A stretch of DNA of 64,000 nucleotides from Latrodectus hesperus (GCA_037975125.1 CM075850.1:68438390-68502389); one strand, 5' to 3'. Positions 49,339 through 60,307 are shown, counted from the stretch's first letter. Made by a program: numbers and translations. The notes: a model not told the origin generated them from the letters alone.

Positions 49339-52300
49339 AGGTTATGACAAAAAACTGTTTTGGAGCTTTATGCTCATAGGCTTATAGCTCGCATTGAGTA
49401 AGATTGAGTTTTTATTTCAAACCTAAACAAAAATTGATGGATTGATGATTTTGAGAAAAAAATAGGACAATAAAAACGAAAAGATAAGCACGGTGTTTGA
49501 TTGACAAATGAAGGGGAAATAAGGCCGCTTGGAAATACAAACACGAGAAAAAATTAGAATCTATTAATTTGTTTCAAAAAAGAAATTGTTGCGTCAATTT
49601 TCTCTTTAGGACTCGTTGACAAATCTAAAATCCAAGAGAAAGAAAGAGCTCCAATTCCAAGTTTTTCTCTTAAGGAATTTCTTGCTTGATCATATCGAGG
49701 ACACGATAGCATTATGTGATCAATGGTTTCTCTTTCTCCACAAGAGCATTTATCCGTTGAAGAAAGTTTAAATTTGTGTAATTTAGCATTTGTCGGAAAA
49801 GATCTAGTTCTAACTCTAGCTAGCCACACTTCTTCAAGGCGAGAATTAATATAATTGCGGTGAATTTTCGTGATAGAAGACATGTGCGAAAAGTTAGAGG
49901 CATATTTGCTATTTTTCCATTCGTTGTTATTATAATTGATAAAAATGTTTCTTATATTATGGATAAGGTCTTCATGTGAAATTGAGTGCAGAATATTACT
50001 TTTATTAATGGCCGATTTTGCAAGAGCATCTACTTTTTCGTTCCCTGCAATTCCGGAATGACCAGGAATCCAAACTAATTGAATAGATTCGCAAATCTTA
50101 GTTGCATTTCCTAATGCTGATCCGATGTGTTGAATGATGGTTGGGGAAGAGGTTGAGAGAGTTTCCAAACTGCTTAGACAGGATAAGGAGTCTGATAATA
50201 TGATATAGTTGGAGGGAGAAATACAGAATTTAGTCACCGCCAGATATAAAGCCAAAGTCTCTGCTGTAAATATGGAATTAGAGTTATTGATTTGCCCGGA
50301 AACAAAGGAGTTATTACTGCTGTCGTAAACAGCGATTCCAAGTTTATTTTCTATTTTAGATGCATCAGTAAATAATAATATGTGATTGGACCATTCAGAA
50401 ATACTATGCATTTCAAAGAGGTCATTTATAGTATTTGTTGGAAGATTTTTAGTCTGAAAAGTATATTTTCTAAGAAATATTTTAAAATTATTATTAACAG
50501 ATGTAGGTTTTGCAGGAACTCTTAAAATATGTGATTCTTGAATTCCATTTTCTTCAAGCCATTTTTTCACTCGCAAAGATAGAGGAAGAGCACCCGAGAT
50601 ATGGCTGTATGGCATTGATTCCCACAAACTACCACATGGAGATCTAGTAGAAAGTGCAAGATTTCTAATGTACATCCTTGTAGAGAGAAAGTTCTGTCTT
50701 ACAGTAAGAGGTAAGACCCCTGATTCTTTCAGAAGAAGTGGAATTGGTGTCCAGCGAGGAAGACCTGTAGCAATTCTAAGAACTGAGTGATATATCGGAT
50801 CCAAGATTTTTCGGTCTGATAAGCTCGCAGATGTAAATACATGACATCCATAATCGAGGCTACTTGTAATGAAGGACTGAACAATTTGAAGTAAGTGATT
50901 AGTTTTTGCTCCCCATCTGTTACCTGCAATTGCTTTTAAAACATTAATTTTCTTCTGGATAAATTTTTTTTTCATTTGAAAATTATACTTGAAGGTTAAG
51001 TTATTAGTAAAATAGAGGCCCAGAATTTTTATGTGCTTAGACCAAGAAATAGGTAATTGGTTGATAGTTAGTTCAAAATTTACAGGATATTTTTTAGAAG
51101 AGAAATCAATGACAGAACATTTTGAGGAATCAATTTTTAGTTTCCATTCATCACACCATTGTTCAAGTTTTATGACTGCAGTCTGCATTTTTTGCTGTAG
51201 ACTTTCTTGTGATGTATGAGCAACCAAAAGGATTATGTCATCAGCATAAATAAAACACTTAATGTCAGGAGAGAGAACTTCGTAAATATCTGACATATAA
51301 ATCATAAAAAGAAAGGGAGAAAGAACACTGCCTTGAGGAACGCCTCTATTAGAGAAAGTGGGTTGAGATAAAGTTCCACGCCATTTCACTTTAAAACTTC
51401 TATCCGATAAAGAATCCAATATCCAATGAGCAGCATTTCCTCTGATATCAAATTGGAGGAGCTTATAAATAAGACCGTCTGGCCACACTGAATCATAAGC
51501 TTGAGATATGTCTACAGTTGCGCATATGATATATTTTCTCTGTGAGCGTAAAGTAATAATATGATGATGAAGCACAGAAAGAACACTATCGCAACCTCTA
51601 TGAGGCATAAATCCATGATGATTTTGATGAAAATATTTGGAAAGGGAGATATGATTTATTAGACGATTTAATATCATGCGTTCCATGACCTTACATAGAA
51701 CGCTTGTAAGAGATATTGGGCGATAAGAATTCACTGAAGTAGTATCTTTCCCAGGTTTTATTATAGGAATTATGATGGATTTTTTCCAAGACGGGGGAAC
51801 AATACCGTTTATCCAAGAGTTATTTATGAGTGACAAAAGGGATCGTAAAGCTATATTTGATAGACCCTTCAAAATTTTAGCAGATATTAAATCAGGACCA
51901 GCTGAAGTATTTTTGCATTTAGAAATCGCCGATTGGAGTTCTGAGAGCGAGAATGCAGAGTTATATTCAAAATCAAAGTTTGAACTTAAATCAAGAGGTA
52001 ATACTTCAGTTTCAGATTGACGAGAATAAAATTTGGCAAATAAGTTAGCCTGAACAACAGGGTCCGAAATCATTGAAGTTTCGCTAGAAATTAGTAGATG
52101 ATGAGTTTGTGAGTCAGTAGATCTATTTTTAAGCTTTTTAAGAATAGAATAAATGTCCTTAGATATTCCAGCGTTTGTTATAGTTTTATCCCAGAAATTT
52201 CTGGAAAGGGTTAGAAGAAGCTGATGAAGTTTTGCAGAAATTCGTTTGTACTGTATCCACAGAGTCTGATTAAGAGAACTTTTCGCTTTCCTCCAAAGTT

Positions 52301-52811
52301 TTCTTTTTTGACCCAAAAGATAACAACATTCCGATGTCCACCACGGAGGATATGACTTTAATGGAAAGATTTGTTTTTTCCTGAATTTATGAAGATGGTT
52401 TTTGCATAAAATTTGGAATTGATCTACAGAAACTAGTCCGTTATTAGCAATTTGAGTGTTCATTGAATTGAAGAAGCCAATCCATAAAATTCTATTGCGG
52501 GAAATACCTTTCGAATAATCGTTATTGTAGATTTTAACACTTGTTTGAACAGGGACATGGTCACTACCATAACTATCTGAACTGACTGAGAAAAATTAAA
52601 AAAAAAAAATTAATAAGTTAAATTTTTAAATAGTAAAAATAAAAGAACAAAAATACTCAATCTTAGTCAATCAAACAATAAGCCAAAGTCAGACGATAAT
52701 TTCAACACGAAAAAGGAGAAAAAGATACACAGAAAACATTAAATAATGACAAAATAAACAGAGTTCAAAAATTTACGTATTTCGCAATTTAGAACAATCC
52801 GCCATTTTAAG
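49339..52811 (-). mobile_element. Non-LTR retrotransposon, right copy, ORF1 and endonuclease deleted
   Basis: The 3' UTR (49339-49553), a long ORF2 part and a 5' UTR (about 52590-52811) are present. The 5' UTR joins directly to the end of the endonuclease region (near SDSYGSDHVPV, 52585), so about 1.95 kb present in the left copy (47163-49117) is missing. The 12-bp string TGGCTGTCATAT lies at both outer edges (49327-49338 and 52812-52823) and fits a target duplication. It lies head-to-tail with the left copy. Confidence 0.88.
49554..52463 (-). CDS. Reverse transcriptase-RNase H polyprotein of non-LTR element (969 codons, open)
   Basis: The open frame begins MNTQIANNGL, which is internal to the normal ORF2, and runs without a stop to the natural end. 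The RT has YRPISLTSVLCKVMERM, the ATVDISQAYDSV Asp block, GVPQGSVLSPFLF, and Y-A-D-D at residues 406-409. RNase H has its four acidic residues in FTDAS (Asp 700), FTAETLALYLA, LSDSLS and GNEKVDALAKSA. The tail is a Cys/His cluster, CSCGERETIDHIMLSC. The combination of APE endonuclease (in the sister copy), RT and RNase H places it in the I/Jockey group. The intact frame implies recent loss of the 5' half or selection on trans-mobilised copies. Confidence 0.92.
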   Translation of the reverse strand: MNTQIANNGLVSVDQFQILCKNHLHKFRKKQIFPLKSYPPWWTSECCYLLGQKRKLWRKAKSSLNQTLWIQYKRISAKLHQLLLTLSRNFWDKTITNAGISKDIYSILKKLKNRSTDSQTHHLLISSETSMISDPVVQANLFAKFYSRQSETEVLPLDLSSNFDFEYNSAFSLSELQSAISKCKNTSAGPDLISAKILKGLSNIALRSLLSLINNSWINGIVPPSWKKSIIIPIIKPGKDTTSVNSYRPISLTSVLCKVMERMILNRLINHISLSKYFHQNHHGFMPHRGCDSVLSVLHHHIITLRSQRKYIICATVDISQAYDSVWPDGLIYKLLQFDIRGNAAHWILDSLSDRSFKVKWRGTLSQPTFSNRGVPQGSVLSPFLFMIYMSDIYEVLSPDIKCFIYADDIILLVAHTSQESLQQKMQTAVIKLEQWCDEWKLKIDSSKCSVIDFSSKKYPVNFELTINQLPISWSKHIKILGLYFTNNLTFKYNFQMKKKFIQKKINVLKAIAGNRWGAKTNHLLQIVQSFITSSLDYGCHVFTSASLSDRKILDPIYHSVLRIATGLPRWTPIPLLLKESGVLPLTVRQNFLSTRMYIRNLALSTRSPCGSLWESMPYSHISGALPLSLRVKKWLEENGIQESHILRVPAKPTSVNNNFKIFLRKYTFQTKNLPTNTINDLFEMHSISEWSNHILLFTDASKIENKLGIAVYDSSNNSFVSGQINNSNSIFTAETLALYLAVTKFCISPSNYIILSDSLSCLSSLETLSTSSPTIIQHIGSALGNATKICESIQLVWIPGHSGIAGNEKVDALAKSAINKSNILHSISHEDLIHNIRNIFINYNNNEWKNSKYASNFSHMSSITKIHRNYINSRLEEVWLARVRTRSFPTNAKLHKFKLSSTDKCSCGERETIDHIMLSCPRYDQARNSLREKLGIGALSFSWILDLSTSPKEKIDATISFLKQINRF

Positions 52812-52920
52812 TGGCTGTCATATTTTTTCAAATGTTTTGAGAAATTTCTATGCCATAAATAAAAGTAGAAATCATTAAAATATATCTTTTTAAATATATT
52901 GTGTGGTTTTAATAGACGAA

Positions 52921-53010
52921 AATAGTGTGACGTATTTCTTAGCAACTGATTACAAACAACCGTTGCTAAGGTAGTTTAGCATTGACATCGCCATTGGAGA
53001 GTAACAAGTG
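52921..53010. promoter_or_regulatory. Promoter-like motif cluster
   Basis: This has TGACGTA (52928-52934), a perfect 9-bp inverted repeat CTTAGCAAC...GTTGCTAAG (52938-52946 with 52962-52970) resembling an RFX/X-box pair, and an inverted CCAAT box (52993-52997). A related cluster in opposite orientation occurs near 61618-61710. Function is inference. Confidence 0.3.
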
Positions 53011-54366
53011 ATTTTTGTAGTACTATTTTATAATTGAAAATATATATTTTCTGAAAGAAATTATCTGTGGAAGTTAAGGGAATAGTCTTAAATATATATG
53101 ACACCATGTTACTTTCAATAAAATATCTCCTCTTAAGTAAAATCTTAAGATAAAATTTTCTTTGGTCGTATTTTTCGTGAACTTCATCAGGCTTAAAATA
53201 TTTGTATGTATCCAAATATCTTAATTTGAGTAAATAAAAAACAGAACGATGTTTTAATTTATCATGCGCATTTGGAATGGCAAATATAAGTTATATATGA
53301 TTTAAAAATTTTAATTTTGTTACTTCAGTGACTTTGTTATTCATAATGCATTATGTTAATTTTTATTTATATAAGTTTATATTGTTAACACTTATTTTAA
53401 AGAGTATATTTTGAGAAGTAATTTTGCTTGTATTGTAAAGTAACTGTTATAAATTGTTTGTTAAGTTTATTATTACTATATTTCCACTTAATATGTAAAT
53501 AGTAGAAAATTTTGTGATTTGGAATAATATAAAGAAGTTCTTAAGATAATATGTATTGTTATACATTTTATAAGCTTGAATTTGGTGAAAATAATATTTG
53601 AATATTACATCTAAATGAAGTGCATAACATTGTTTTTCAATAATTAGCAATTACAATAAATCTAGATAAATCAAGAGTTTAAATTCAGAACTATTAGCTG
53701 TGAAATAAGACAGTTTTTATTTACTTTTAATAAAAGGAAGATTCTATATTTTGCTTATTAAGTGATCAGAAATTGAGCTCTTGCTTTATTACTTTTTGCC
53801 TATTTCATCCTTCATTATAATTCCAACTTTATTCACTTTTCTGTGTTGTGTATATTTGAATGTTATATATAAAGGTACATTAGTATTTACTGCAACCCAC
53901 TGACACACCCTAAGAATTACTATATAGACCTACATCTAAACATAGTAATGTTCAGAATAGAATATCATAAACTGATATTTTCTTATTCTGATTCAGTATA
54001 GCATTGATTGATATAAACTGTGAAACATTTGGCAATTTATGGTTGGGTTGATGTTAGTACAAAAGTGCCTATGTAAAGTATTAAGGTGCTGTATGAAATT
54101 CATATTTTTTTATTATCTTTTATTACTAGTTCAAAATGATTAATACTCAATTTATAAAAAATACAATCTCTCTCCTGTTTTTAGTCAATAAATTAAAAAA
54201 AAAATCGAATCAAATACAGTCGATATAGCAATTCTTTATAAACAAATAATACCATAAATATGTAAAGTGTTTAAATTATTTGTGTAAATTGTTTTTCTTT
54301 TAATATAGGATAAAATGTGAAACATTTTTACTAATCATAATCTAATGTAAATTATTTTATTTGTAG
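53011..54366. other. AT-rich intergenic or intronic stretch
   Basis: No exon recognised. It ends in a good splice acceptor (TTATTTGTAG, 54357-54366), so part may be intron. Confidence 0.4.
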
Positions 54367-54752
54367 ATAATGCTAGAGAAGAGTGGAGAGATAAGGAAAG
54401 GAAGATGCCAGTGCCCTAGAGGGCTTTTGGAGCAAGTCCTGATGGACACAGCAATAGTAGAGATTAAGTGCCCTTTTCAGTTCAGAAATTGCTCTTTAAT
54501 AGAAAGTTTAAAGAATACACAATATATTTTATACATTGATGAAAATGGATTATACAAAATAAATAAGAACCATGATTATTACCATCAAATCCAAGGGCAA
54601 ATGGCAATTTTAGACCTTGCTATTTGGTAATTTGGACTTCAGTAGATGTAATTGTGTTCGATGTTCACAGATATGAAAATTGGAACTATTTAAATGTGAT
54701 CGAAAATTTTTTCATCAATAAATGGTTGACGTATATTGAAAATAAATATTAA
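54367..54752 (+). pseudogene. YqaJ-like (PD-(D/E)XK) nuclease exon, one frameshift
   Basis: After a strong acceptor, the frame 54370-54630 reads to DTAIVEIKCPF and YYHQIQGQMAI. These are the E-x-K catalytic strand and the Q-x-Q-x2 motif of the YqaJ recombinase/exonuclease family. The matching tail (CYLVIWTS ... HRYENW, to TAA at 54750-54752) is in another frame, so one base change near 54615 breaks it. The Asp usually found in S-P-D-G-L is Arg here (CPRGL), so the metal site is incomplete. YqaJ proteins are 5'-3' exonucleases of phage type, also found in arthropod genomes as genes or transposon cargo. Upstream exons were not found. It could also be a retained fragment of a mobile element. Confidence 0.6.
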
Positions 54753-56714
54753 AAAAATGTTCATTGTTGTTATTTTATGTGCTTCATTACATTCTACATA
54801 GCTAAAAAAATCCATGTTGCTTGATGTTTTTAAATGTAAATTTAAGCTTAATTGGTAATACATAAATATTTTAAAGGAAATAAAACTTTAAAAATGCAAA
54901 ATTTAACATTACTAAAGGAAGTATACGTGTGAAATCACACAAAATCAGAGTTTGTAATTCAGATTATATTAAATTATTTATACTTTATACCATCAATGGT
55001 AAATATTGTATTATAAGTAAAGTTAATCAAAATTTTTAAGGTTTCTTTATCACGTAAAGGTAGACACTGCATGTTTCTGTAGTGATAAGAAAGAAATTAT
55101 GTTAACAAGCTTTCTGCCAGAAATAATTGGCAATCAATTTGTTTTTAACTATATAGCACCTAGTTTTACGAGTAAAATTTTAAAACTTAGTATAAATAGA
55201 ATTTAAAATTATAATGGATAAATCTTTCACAGTCACTATTATTTACTACCAATTTTGGCTAATGTTGTTAAAAAGTACAGTTATACATTTTCTTCCATAT
55301 CACTTATATTATTAGTTAAAGATTATTCACAAGATACTATGAACCAATTTGATTTTGTATTATAAAGTTATTTTTCAAAAGTTAACTTCTTTAATATTGC
55401 AAATAAACATTTAAAATTAGTTATAAATTCAGAATAGCTAAAGTCAAAGTTTATAAAAATTCAGCTGCATTGAAGTAATTACTATAGTAACTAAGTGGAA
55501 CAAGATAAGGCAAATAAGTATGTTATTATATATCGTGTGACTAATTTTTTAATGACAGAAAAAATGTGAAAGCTTATTTTTTCTACATAATTTATATAAC
55601 TTATATTGTTAAATATTATCATTTTTAAATGTAAATCCAAGCTTATTTGGTGGCTATATATATATTTAAACATATTTAATGTTTTCAAAAATCCTAATTT
55701 AACAAACATTAAGCAATTTTTTAAAAGAATTATGTAAATCTGATAAGCTTTTAATATAGAAGAAATTAAGCAGCAAAAAGTCTTTACAATATAAATTTTT
55801 ATCATATTATTCATTTTCCTTTTTTTAAACAAATTGTAATCTTGAACTGAGAATGAAAATACATTAGAAAAATTAAAAGTGAGAAATATGAAATACATAT
55901 AAAAAAACAGGTATGTGGTTAATATATGTATAAGAAGAATGATAATAAATTAACAAATTTTATTAAAATAATTATTTATTTATATACAATATAAATGCTG
56001 AACTTCTTTAATCAAAGGCCTTTGCAGATTTGTCAGTGCTACACACACTTGCATGATTTTTGAAGCAAACGAAAACATTCTAGGACCTGCTATAGATGTG
56101 ACACTTGAGTGGAACTAACTTCAGTGCTTGAATGAAGCTCACTATATGACCATAAAAACATTATTAACATTTATAATAACTGACAATTTTTTATATTAGA
56201 AATATTAAAATTTCAATAAGAACAAAAAAATATATTACCTGTTTTTTTTGCTTCTTTTTAGGTGGTTCACACATAAACAGTTTATCTTTTTTCTCTCAAA
56301 TATTGTCAGTCCATTTGCTTTTAATTTATTTTGAAAATGGCATAAGCAAACTAAAGAATGGGGTGAAGGCTCCTTGTCTTGTCTTCTAAGTGAGGTTAAG
56401 AAATTTACATTAATTATTATTTGCACATACATTTTCATTAATGATTTGTTATTAACATTTGTTCAGAAATAAATGAGTGACAAATAACAGAAAATTCTAT
56501 CAAAAATAAAAAGCAAACATATTTAATACTAATTCAGAAGAAAGTTTAAGCTGAAGTAACTTAGAAACAAAAATTAAAATAATTAAATGTATAACGCAAG
56601 CACTTACTATGACATCTTAAATACTAACTACACATAAATTAATCATATTAATTTTTATTACTGATTTAACTTTGTTCCATTATGTAGTTATATGCAATCT
56701 CACATAGCTACATA
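54753..56714. other. AT-rich intergenic stretch
   Basis: No supported feature. A 135-codon AT-driven minus frame at 55491-55898 shows no domain. Confidence 0.5.
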
Positions 56715-56717
56715 ATG

Positions 56718-56797
<80 letters not shown>

Positions 56798-56866
56798 TGT
56801 ATGTATATATATATATATATATATACATAATGTATATATATATATACATACATAATGTATATATAT
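56715..56866. repeat. TA microsatellite, target of the Gypsy insertion
   Basis: Long TA runs are interrupted by ACATACATAATGTATG-like words. The same pattern resumes at 60912, on the other side of the LTR element. Confidence 0.95.
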
Positions 56867-57470
56867 TGTTACAAATTTATAAATAATGATTATATTTGTC
56901 TTAAAATATCTCAGACAGATCGGAAATTCTCACATTTTGGGCAAAAATTGCGGTATTTAGACGTGTAGTAGTTTAAAAGCGGATTTCCTAATGATTTGGC
57001 GACTTGGCGACAGTTGGCGAGATTCTTGGCGACTTGGCGACGGTTGGCGTATTCTTGGCGACTTGGCGAGAAATCAATACTTCTGGAAACATCCATCACC
57101 TAAGCTCTAGGACCAATATTTTTCGAGATAGCCTAGAAGCTTCCAGAACCTTGGCGAAATTGGTAGATTTCTCCGCCAAGTCAGGTATAAATACCGCAGC
57201 CCAACATGGAAGAGTCAGAGTTTTTGTGAAGACAGTCAGTGAGTGAAGACGATTAGTTGTGACTGCTAGTTGTTCTCTGTCTGAGGTATTTGAGACTTGT
57301 GATTGGAAGCTATTTCCTATTGTATCTGACGAATTGTAGCTGTATAATTGTGATTGTTACAGCGGGAATTTCGTTTATCTAGTGAAGTTTTTACGAATAA
57401 AAGTCTTGTGTTCATTAAGTGGTCGCTTTATTCAACTCTCAATCAACACGAACCCGTGGAGCTCGGTACA
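56867..57470 (+). repeat. Gypsy 5' LTR
   Basis: 604 bp, TG...CA. It has a TTGGCGACTTGGCGA-type short tandem repeat (56997-57070), TATAAAT at 57186-57192 and AATAAA at 57396-57401. Compared with the 3' LTR there are three transitions (near 57075, 57244 and 57352). Confidence 0.97.
57186..57192 (+). promoter_or_regulatory. TATA box in Gypsy 5' LTR
   Basis: GGTATAAATACC within U3, the likely core promoter of the element, with AATAAA 204 bp downstream. Confidence 0.7.
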
Positions 57471-57471
57471 A

Positions 57472-57489
57472 CTGGTGTCAGAATCGGGG
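57472..57489 (+). promoter_or_regulatory. Candidate primer-binding site
   Basis: CTGGTGTCAGAATCGGGG starts one base after the LTR. TGGTGTCAGAA is a usual form in Gypsy elements. I did not assign the tRNA. Confidence 0.6.
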
Positions 57490-57500
57490 TTGAAGAGTTG

Positions 57501-58910
57501 ATGCAGCGTGTCACAAGAAAAATGGATATGGATTTAATGAAAAGTCTTCTCGAAAAATTAGCGGAGCAGATGGCTGAGATGAAAGCTGGACAAGAAGATA
57601 TGAAAACCGAGATGAAAGCTGGACAAGAAGAGATGAAAGCTAGACAAGAAGAGATGAAAGCTGGACAAGAAGAGATTAAAACCGAGATGATGAAAGAGAT
57701 AAAATCTGGACAGGAGGAACTTAAGAAGGACATTGTAAGTGTTAAAGAAGAATTCTCCAACATCATTCAGGAGAAGATGAATGCAATGGAAGATAAGGTA
57801 ACTTCAGTTGAAACTAAAGTTCTGGAGATAGAAGAAAACGTTGAAGAAGCATTAGACAATATGAATAAGAAGATTGAAATCTTGGAGAAGCAAATATCAA
57901 ACAAACATGAGGAACCCAACGTGACATTTGTGCCTTCCCTAGCCAATATTAAACTCTCAACATTTGATGGGAAATCATCCTGGCAAGTATACAAGACCCA
58001 GTTTATGATGGTAGCGGAAGCTAATGGATGGAATCCCCGAGCCCAAGCTTTTCACCTGGCGGCTTCTTTAAGAGGAGACGCGGCTGACATCCTCGAGACG
58101 CTTCCGGAGGAGCAGAGGCACGATTTCCAAGCCCTATCGAGTGCGCTTGAGCTGCAGTTTGGAGATAAGTGCACTAAAGAATATAGCAGACTACAGTTAA
58201 AGTCCCGCTATCAAAAAGAGGGTGAAAGTCTTCAAGAATTGGCTGCCGATATTCAGCGACTTTCCCATCTAGCATTTTCGGACTGCCCAGCTGAGACACG
58301 TCAAGATCTGGCTCTCCATCACTTCATCGATAGTGTGAGGGATCCGGAGATACAGAAAACACTTAGACTCGCCGATGTCAAAGATATTGGATCTGCCCTA
58401 GTCTACGCACATAAGATAGAGGCTGCCCAGCAGGCCGCGCGTAAAGACCGGCACTCAATCAGAGCCGTCTCTACTACTGATACGAACTATGATCTAAGAA
58501 AGCAAATTGAAGATTTGCGGCGAAAATTACGTAGCTTAGAATTGAGTAAAGGTGGCAGAAACACGAAAATTCAGTGTTGGACTTGCGGTGGAGTCGGACT
58601 GGTACGTAGATACTGTCCGAAAACAAAAGATGGTGGAATTCCTAAAATGGAAATACGTCAACGCAAAGAAACTCTTCATGGAAATACTGATGCATTATCA
58701 AGGAGGCCGTGTAATGAAAGCTGCCGATATTGTTCTAGAGTAGAGAAGAACTATCAGTTAATAAATCCTTCGGTACGCCAAGTTACTGTTTCACCTCCAC
58801 CGAAACCAGACCCATGGAGTGATAAAGGACTTAGAGAAGCCCAAAAAGAAGATTCAGATATAAATCCAATTTTAGAATTAAAAGAATCTTCCAGTATGAA
58901 ACCAAGTTGA
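57501..58910 (+). CDS. Gypsy gag with pol remnant fused in frame (469 aa)
   Basis: The first ATG after the primer site is 57501. Residues 1-135 are coiled coil, including a repeated MKAGQEE-type unit encoded by a small tandem repeat (57590-57715). Residues about 140-330 are the capsid-type region (STFDGKSSWQVYKTQF). A zinc knuckle follows at about 359-372, C-W-T-C-G-G-V-G-L-V-R-R-Y-C, in which the usual His is Leu. After about 58650 the protein jumps to LHGNTDALSRRPC, which normally lies after RNase H at the end of pol, so an in-frame deletion fused the two. It ends at TGA 58908-58910, in frame with integrase. Confidence 0.9.
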   Translation: MQRVTRKMDMDLMKSLLEKLAEQMAEMKAGQEDMKTEMKAGQEEMKARQEEMKAGQEEIKTEMMKEIKSGQEELKKDIVSVKEEFSNIIQEKMNAMEDKVTSVETKVLEIEENVEEALDNMNKKIEILEKQISNKHEEPNVTFVPSLANIKLSTFDGKSSWQVYKTQFMMVAEANGWNPRAQAFHLAASLRGDAADILETLPEEQRHDFQALSSALELQFGDKCTKEYSRLQLKSRYQKEGESLQELAADIQRLSHLAFSDCPAETRQDLALHHFIDSVRDPEIQKTLRLADVKDIGSALVYAHKIEAAQQAARKDRHSIRAVSTTDTNYDLRKQIEDLRRKLRSLELSKGGRNTKIQCWTCGGVGLVRRYCPKTKDGGIPKMEIRQRKETLHGNTDALSRRPCNESCRYCSRVEKNYQLINPSVRQVTVSPPPKPDPWSDKGLREAQKEDSDINPILELKESSSMKPS

Positions 58911-60116
58911 CAGGATATCTCCACCTACAGTCCTGCGACTAAACAATATTGGGCTCTTTGGGACTCACTCCATATAAGAAATGGTGTCTTATACAGGAAA
59001 TGGGAATCCGATTATGGACGTAAATTCAAATGGCAGCTTGTTCTTCCAAAATCAAGAATTTCAGATGTTTTGAAAGAATTGCATAGTAGCTCAACTGGAG
59101 GCCACTTTGGAGTAATGAAAACTCTACAGAAAGTTCGAGAACGCTTCTATTGGAGCAAAACTAGACAAGATGTAGAGAAATGGTGTCAATCTTGTGATGA
59201 CTGTGCGGCACGTAAGGGACCAAAGAAACGTAGCCGAGGAAGGTTGCAACGGTACAACGTAGGAGCACCTTTTGAGCGAATAGCATTAGACATTTTGGGT
59301 CCTTTACCACGATCTTCAAATGGCAACAAATACATACTAGTTGTCATGGACTACTTTACTAAGTGGCCTGAAGCGTTTGCAATCCCCGATCAAGAGGCGA
59401 CTACAGTAGCCGAGGTTCTAGTGCAGCAATGGGTTTCCAGATTCGGCACACCCTTGCAAATTCATTCTGATCAAGGGACAAATTTCACCTCTGTTGTGTT
59501 TAAAGGAATGTGTCAAATTCTCGGAATAGACAAGACGCAGACCACGCCACTACACCCACAATCGGATGGCATGGTAGAGAGGTTTAACAGAACCATCTTG
59601 AATAACCTTTCACTTATGGTTTCCAGAAATCAGCAAGATTGGGATTTGAAGCTACCGCTGTTTCTGCTTGCATATCGCAGTGCTGTCCATGAGACTACCG
59701 GATATACTCCTTCACAGATGCTCTTTGGTCGCGAACTTCGTCTCCCTTGTGATCTTCAGTTTGGTCGTCCACCGGATACATCTTCATCGCCAGAGGAATA
59801 CCTTCGAGACCTTCAGGCACGTCTTGAAGATGTCCATAACTTCACTCGAGACCGAATCAACCTGACGACCGAAAGAATGAAGACAAGGTATGACACAAGA
59901 GCGACAGGACGTGAATTTCAAGAAGGTGACAAAGTTTGGTTGTGGAACCCGATTCGACGTAAAGGACTTTCTCCAAAGTTGCAAGCCAACTGGGAAGGTC
60001 CCTACACAGTCCTAAAAAGACTGAACGATGTCGTGGTTCGTATAAGAAAATCATCTTCTTCAAAACCAAAGGTAGTACATTATGATAGATTAGCTCCTTA
60101 TCGTAATGTAGAGTAA
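58911..60116 (+). CDS. Gypsy integrase, downstream of an in-frame TGA
   Basis: Same frame as gag, with a single TGA between, and open to TAG/TAA at 60114-60116. The zinc finger has HSSSTGGH and CQSCDDC. The catalytic core has LDILGP (Asp 59289), HSDQGTNF (Asp 59469) and MVERFNR (Glu 59577), with 35 residues between the last two, a correct DD35E. The C-terminal part has DKVWLWNP and GPYTVLKRL. The first ATG is at 59070, after the finger has begun. Whether any protein is made is doubtful, because expression would need readthrough of the stop. Confidence 0.93.
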   Translation, partial: QDISTYSPATKQYWALWDSLHIRNGVLYRKWESDYGRKFKWQLVLPKSRISDVLKELHSSSTGGHFGVMKTLQKVRERFYWSKTRQDVEKWCQSCDDCAARKGPKKRSRGRLQRYNVGAPFERIALDILGPLPRSSNGNKYILVVMDYFTKWPEAFAIPDQEATTVAEVLVQQWVSRFGTPLQIHSDQGTNFTSVVFKGMCQILGIDKTQTTPLHPQSDGMVERFNRTILNNLSLMVSRNQQDWDLKLPLFLLAYRSAVHETTGYTPSQMLFGRELRLPCDLQFGRPPDTSSSPEEYLRDLQARLEDVHNFTRDRINLTTERMKTRYDTRATGREFQEGDKVWLWNPIRRKGLSPKLQANWEGPYTVLKRLNDVVVRIRKSSSSKPKVVHYDRLAPYRNVE

Positions 60117-60307
60117 AAATTAGTAGACCATGGTCTCTTTGTAAATAGTATAGATAATTTTAATCTTTTCTATTTTCTTGTATTTTTAGTTGCTTGTGTA
60201 TGTAATGTGCTCTGTATCCTCTTGAAATGTAAATTCTCTTATATTAAATTTGGCCTCCTATCAGGGGATTGTACTGCCCGGGACGTGCAGTCCTTGAGAG
60301 GGGGCAA

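Noticed and set aside
55491..55898. 135-codon minus-strand frame with hydrophobic runs
   Set aside because: AT-driven composition and no recognisable family; not called.
57004..57246. Eighty-codon frame present in both Gypsy LTRs
   Set aside because: Identical position in both LTRs and made of the TTGGCGA tandem repeat plus U3/R sequence; LTR sequence rather than a gene.
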